From positions 13,707,001 to 13,771,000 of the forward strand of contig OY987272.1 of assembly GCA_963920665.1 (NCBI GenBank): 64,000 bases of DNA, read 5' to 3'. Each line of letters begins with the position of its first letter. Positions within the stretch are counted from its first letter, which is position 1. Position numbers and translations under genes: made by a program. The notes under the pieces are model-generated. The model did no database searches. It saw only the letters and a list, made by a program, of their open reading frames with translations, and was not told where the DNA came from. This DNA comes from Straminergon stramineum (taxonomy: Eukaryota > Streptophyta > Bryopsida > Hypnales > Calliergonaceae). Positions 60,740 through 64,000 of the stretch are shown here, in pieces.

Positions 60740-63700
60740 ACAAGTATTATTGGGTTTTAATATGATCAAACAAAAAAAGGCAAAAAACAATCTAAGGAAA
60801 TTGAATTTCACCAAATCTAATGTAAATAGAAGTAGGAATGGTAGTTTTGTATTAGTGCAACTTTATTGCAAAATTGTTTATGCAATTAAAAAATTATAGC
60901 TTTTTGGCACTCAATAATGCTTGTTAGAGGAATTTCTTCAATTTAAGGTGATCCTAAATTAAGGCTCATAGATCTAGATGGTGAATTCCATCCTTCATGT
61001 CTATGTTAGGAAGTAGATCTTATAATGAACAAACACATTTCTTTTCCTACAATTTCCTAGGGTTCTTAAATGACAACGAGATCATTTGACTCCCTACTAT
61101 AGTTAGGTGGACTATGGTGGTATGTGCATTGCCAATGCCTAGGTTTGAATCCATGTCCACTTCCTTGGTGTACTAAGGCCAAAGCCATTTAGCCAAGGCT
61201 ATAGGTGCTTGGGCTCAACCAATACACAATTGAAAATCATGATAACAAAGCTACATCCAAAAGAGGAAGCAAGGCTCTCCTTGACACTATCTCCAACCTA
61301 GATGGTAGGAGATAGTTTGCTTGCTTGAGGCAATTTCTGCCATGTTTGAAGTCAATGAGGACTTCCTCAAAAGAACCATCCCACCTAACGATCCTAGCTT
61401 GGCTCCAACTCCAAAGCCACCTAAAATTTGATGTAGTCTCACCAATAAGATTAGGCTTCAATCATTTCTAGGCCTTTGTTTTAGCTATCACACACATGCT
61501 CCAAGTTATACCATATAGAAGGTATCATATTATGTGCGACAAAGAAGCCAAAGCTTGAATATCAATTGTGAAGTAAATATGCTTGCTTGAGGTTTTAATT
61601 ACATATCAAAGGAGAAATATTGGGATTAGGAAATGGTTGCAGGTTTCATGGAGTAAGGGTGTTTCATAAACTTTTGAAACAAAACTAATATTTGATTTGG
61701 AGTTTAAATAGAATAAGAAAGACAAGCATTGTTGATTTGGGGTGTTTTAGATGTAAAAGGGGGTTCTTTAATTTGAATACAAACTTTACATATGTTGTCG
61801 TTTGAAGTCTAGTATGTTTGAAACTTAGGGTAATTTGAAGTTCAAAATAGTTTAGGGTTTAGAATCATTTGAAGTTTGGAGTAGTTTGAGGTTTGAAATT
61901 ATTTACAAGCTTAAGAGTTTTATTGGTTTTTTTTTTTGTAGATTAGGAGTTTTGTTTGAGATTCTCATCAATCCAAACATGGCTTTATTCTACAATGAGA
62001 TCAATAAGAAGAAAAGGATCAAGAAGTACAAGACCGATATGAGTGAAAAATGACAATTATATAAATTTTAAAAGGGATGCTAAAAAAAATTTGAGAAAAG
62101 GGCTCTCAAAGAAAGGATCAAAAGAGGGAGAGAGGAAAGGTTCCAAAACCAAATGCTTTGAGTGTATATGGTACAAATGATGGTTAATAGCTTCCTTCAA
62201 GAACTTGAGGAATTCCATAGAACAAACATGTCCATTTTCTTAACATGTTGGTACATCATGATCACCTATACTTGTCAATTATTCAAGATGGATAAGAGGA
62301 GTTTGAGGATTCTCCAAGTTGCAATAGCCTTGTTTGAAGCTCTATACCAATAATTTCTTTGGAGGTTCAAAACTTTCAATTGCAATGTAGGGTTCCAACA
62401 AAGGATTGTCATCCATTAGTTCTGCAAGATGGCAATAATAATGATATGAATAATACAAATGTAATGATAATACAAATTATAACACAAATGACACAAATGA
62501 GCTATGAAATAATATGCTCTTGTAATACTAGGCCACTTTTTGAATAAGATTCTACTCAAACTTCTTCATATGTAGCATTTGTCAATGCAAAGCTAATTGA
62601 TGATGATGAAAAGAATGTCACTAAATTGGGCATCCTCATAGACAAATTTTATCTAGAAACTAATGCATTACAAATTGAATACAACAAAAAAGTGCCCCCA
62701 AAATAGTTATTTTGCCTTTGTTACCCATTTCCAACATACATTTGTAGTACAAGATTATACATGAGAAAGTTTGGGATTTAGAGTTGAACCTTTGGGCCTC
62801 ACCCTATGAACCACCAAATCCCCTCATATAATATTTCATATTGACCTTTACACAACCCAAGAAAGTTGAGATTTGTCCTTGAGAAACAAGACTTGGGTCA
62901 TAGTGAGAAACAACCCTTATACGGACTATCCATGTCCCACATTGTCTCCATGTTGACAGGCAAATCTGAAGTTGAGACAAGCAGTGTCGTGAAACCAAGT
63001 ATACACATGTTCTCTCAGTGTCTGTCATCTATGGACTTCTTGTCTGTTGGTGAATCCAATTCTTGTTACATCTAGTGATATCACTGTAGAAAGACTTGGA
63101 CCAAGAGTTCGTAACTTATGTATCATTCTTCCAATGTACTGTACATAAAATTTGACATGCGCTGTTTATGAATCAACCATAACTTACGGTAAGTCTTTGT
63201 AATAGAAGCTTAGTGCAATCAGGAACATGAGCTGATGACACCGTTGATTAGAGTTGGTCTTGCAGCGCCTTCAAAATTCAAAGCAAAAGACATTGGCTAT
63301 GAATTCAGAGACACCTGTTAAAGTCTCCGACCATGTATCTAATCTGTGTACATCCTGTAAAAGAAGAAAGAGATTCTGTTCAGTTTGCAATCTAATTGTT
63401 TCAAAATAGATGATAGATTCTAAAGAAACGAAAAAAAGGGTAGAGGACAAGAAAACTGCAAATAGTTTTCCAAAACCTGGCAGGGAAGAAATCTTCAAGA
63501 GTACGAGTGAATTTGGAAACAAAACCTCGCTTCAGAAGCATGTCAATGGGAGAAATGAGAACCCTCCTGATAAGTTAGAGCACCTAAATTGCACACCTAC
63601 CTAGACGTGACACCCCCAAAGTCTTGCACAAAGAGTACATCCTGATTTTGAGGACGTACACTCAGAATTCTTGTCTGTTTTTTGTCATGCGTTAATAAAA

Positions 63701-63828
63701 CCTTGAACTCTGATAAACTTCGGCAGACGGAATCCAAATAATGTGTTCTCTAGTAATCTGGATTTCTCTCCGATTTACTATCAAGAATATTTATTAGTCA
63801 GACCATATTAGAAAAACGACTAGGTCTG
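60740..63828. other. Intergenic stretch, AT-rich then mixed
   Basis: No gene can be supported. Several short open frames (61237-61461 minus, 62162-62353 plus, 62804-63028 minus) may be worn pieces of mobile elements but show no diagnostic motif. From about 63250 the composition becomes more gene-like, perhaps the 3' UTR of the minus-strand gene entering from the right. Confidence 0.35.
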
Positions 63829-63921
63829 CTATGAAGCCTTCTTCACATTGAGGCTGTAAAACATGAGCTGAAGTAATTGATTGCCTGTGGTGCGGATAAG
63901 CTCCGTCAAAAACTTCTCGCT
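63829..63921 (-). CDS. Possible last coding exon of an unidentified gene
   Basis: On the minus strand, after a TTAG acceptor with pyrimidine-rich text upstream, a 31-codon frame reads SEKFLTELIRTTGNQ, then LLQLMFYSLNVKKAS, and a TAG stop. The amphipathic, helical-looking composition resembles a genuine C terminus more than chance translation, but I do not recognise the family. An in-frame stop lies directly before the acceptor, so coding sequence can only continue through splicing to exons beyond the window. Downstream there are two more exon-like segments (63602-63642 and 63317-63356), each preceded by a CAG acceptor and followed by GT, which could be spliced 3' UTR. Confidence 0.3.
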   Translation of the reverse strand, partial: SEKFLTELIRTTGNQLLQLMFYSLNVKKAS

Positions 63922-64000
63922 CTAACATCTTTCAAGCAAGCAAAGAAGGTAACAAAGACTATAAAAGAATCTAGATAACAGGCAGAATTAGACAACAGTC

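Noticed and set aside
61100..61300. Possible tRNA-derived SINE (GGTTTGAATCC box B-like word near 61140)
   Set aside because: The box A match is poor, no tail or flanking duplication was seen, and one 11-base match is expected by chance in 64 kb.
61979..62700. String of short plus-strand frames that look like a broken protein
   Set aside because: Frames are AT-rich, in different phases and without a conserved domain. I could not tell a decayed transposon protein from chance.
1..64000. CRISPR arrays, operons, bacterial-type promoters, tRNA or rRNA genes
   Set aside because: The genes are spliced eukaryotic genes; no regularly spaced repeats of array type and no tRNA or rRNA gene signature were seen on either strand.

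Overview
The window looks like a nuclear chromosome segment of a land plant. All five recognisable genes are intron-containing plant genes with GT-AG introns, and one encodes a plastid-targeted enzyme. Long AT-rich intergenic stretches (one is about 24 kb) are littered with small non-autonomous DNA transposons. Short introns, long untranslated regions and the lack of a recognisable LTR-retrotransposon open reading frame make me lean towards a bryophyte, perhaps a moss. That is inference, not proof.

Layout. 1-375: last two coding exons of SMU1 (+), a spliceosome-associated WD40 protein, followed by its 3' UTR. 1.5-7.1 kb: intergenic, with decayed short inverted-repeat elements. 7326-12489: complete 14-exon plastid glucose-6-phosphate isomerase (-), which reassembles to 636 residues. 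12.5-13.4 kb: its GC-richer upstream region. 13.4-38 kb: AT-rich repeat territory with TTAA-flanked elements, three CACTA-type foldbacks, degenerate tandem repeats and a pair of perfect heat-shock elements. 39898-42286: complete six-exon UDP-rhamnose/UDP-galactose transporter (+, 354 residues). 43-48.3 kb: repeats and an (AG)20 microsatellite. 48576-50813: complete five-exon NDUFA12 subunit of mitochondrial complex I (+, 171 residues). 51-55.5 kb: a foldback of about 0.8 kb and further TTAA elements. 55536-58735: complete ATG18/WIPI autophagy gene (-, 448 residues). 60-63.8 kb: repeats. 63829-63921: possible last exon of an unidentified minus-strand gene.

The genes form no operon or functional cluster. 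They are unrelated housekeeping genes for splicing, plastid starch and sugar metabolism, Golgi nucleotide-sugar transport, respiration and autophagy.

The most notable structure is a population of at least nine, probably about thirteen, elements bounded by TTAA. Their terminal inverted repeats begin CCCCTAAA, CCCTTAAA or CCCTTGAG. The size classes are about 148, 232-270, 550-580 and 900 bp. This is the signature of piggyBac-type transposition, and I see no transposase in the window. All exon coordinates were worked out by hand from splice sites, reading frame and remembered family conservation; no alignment program was run.
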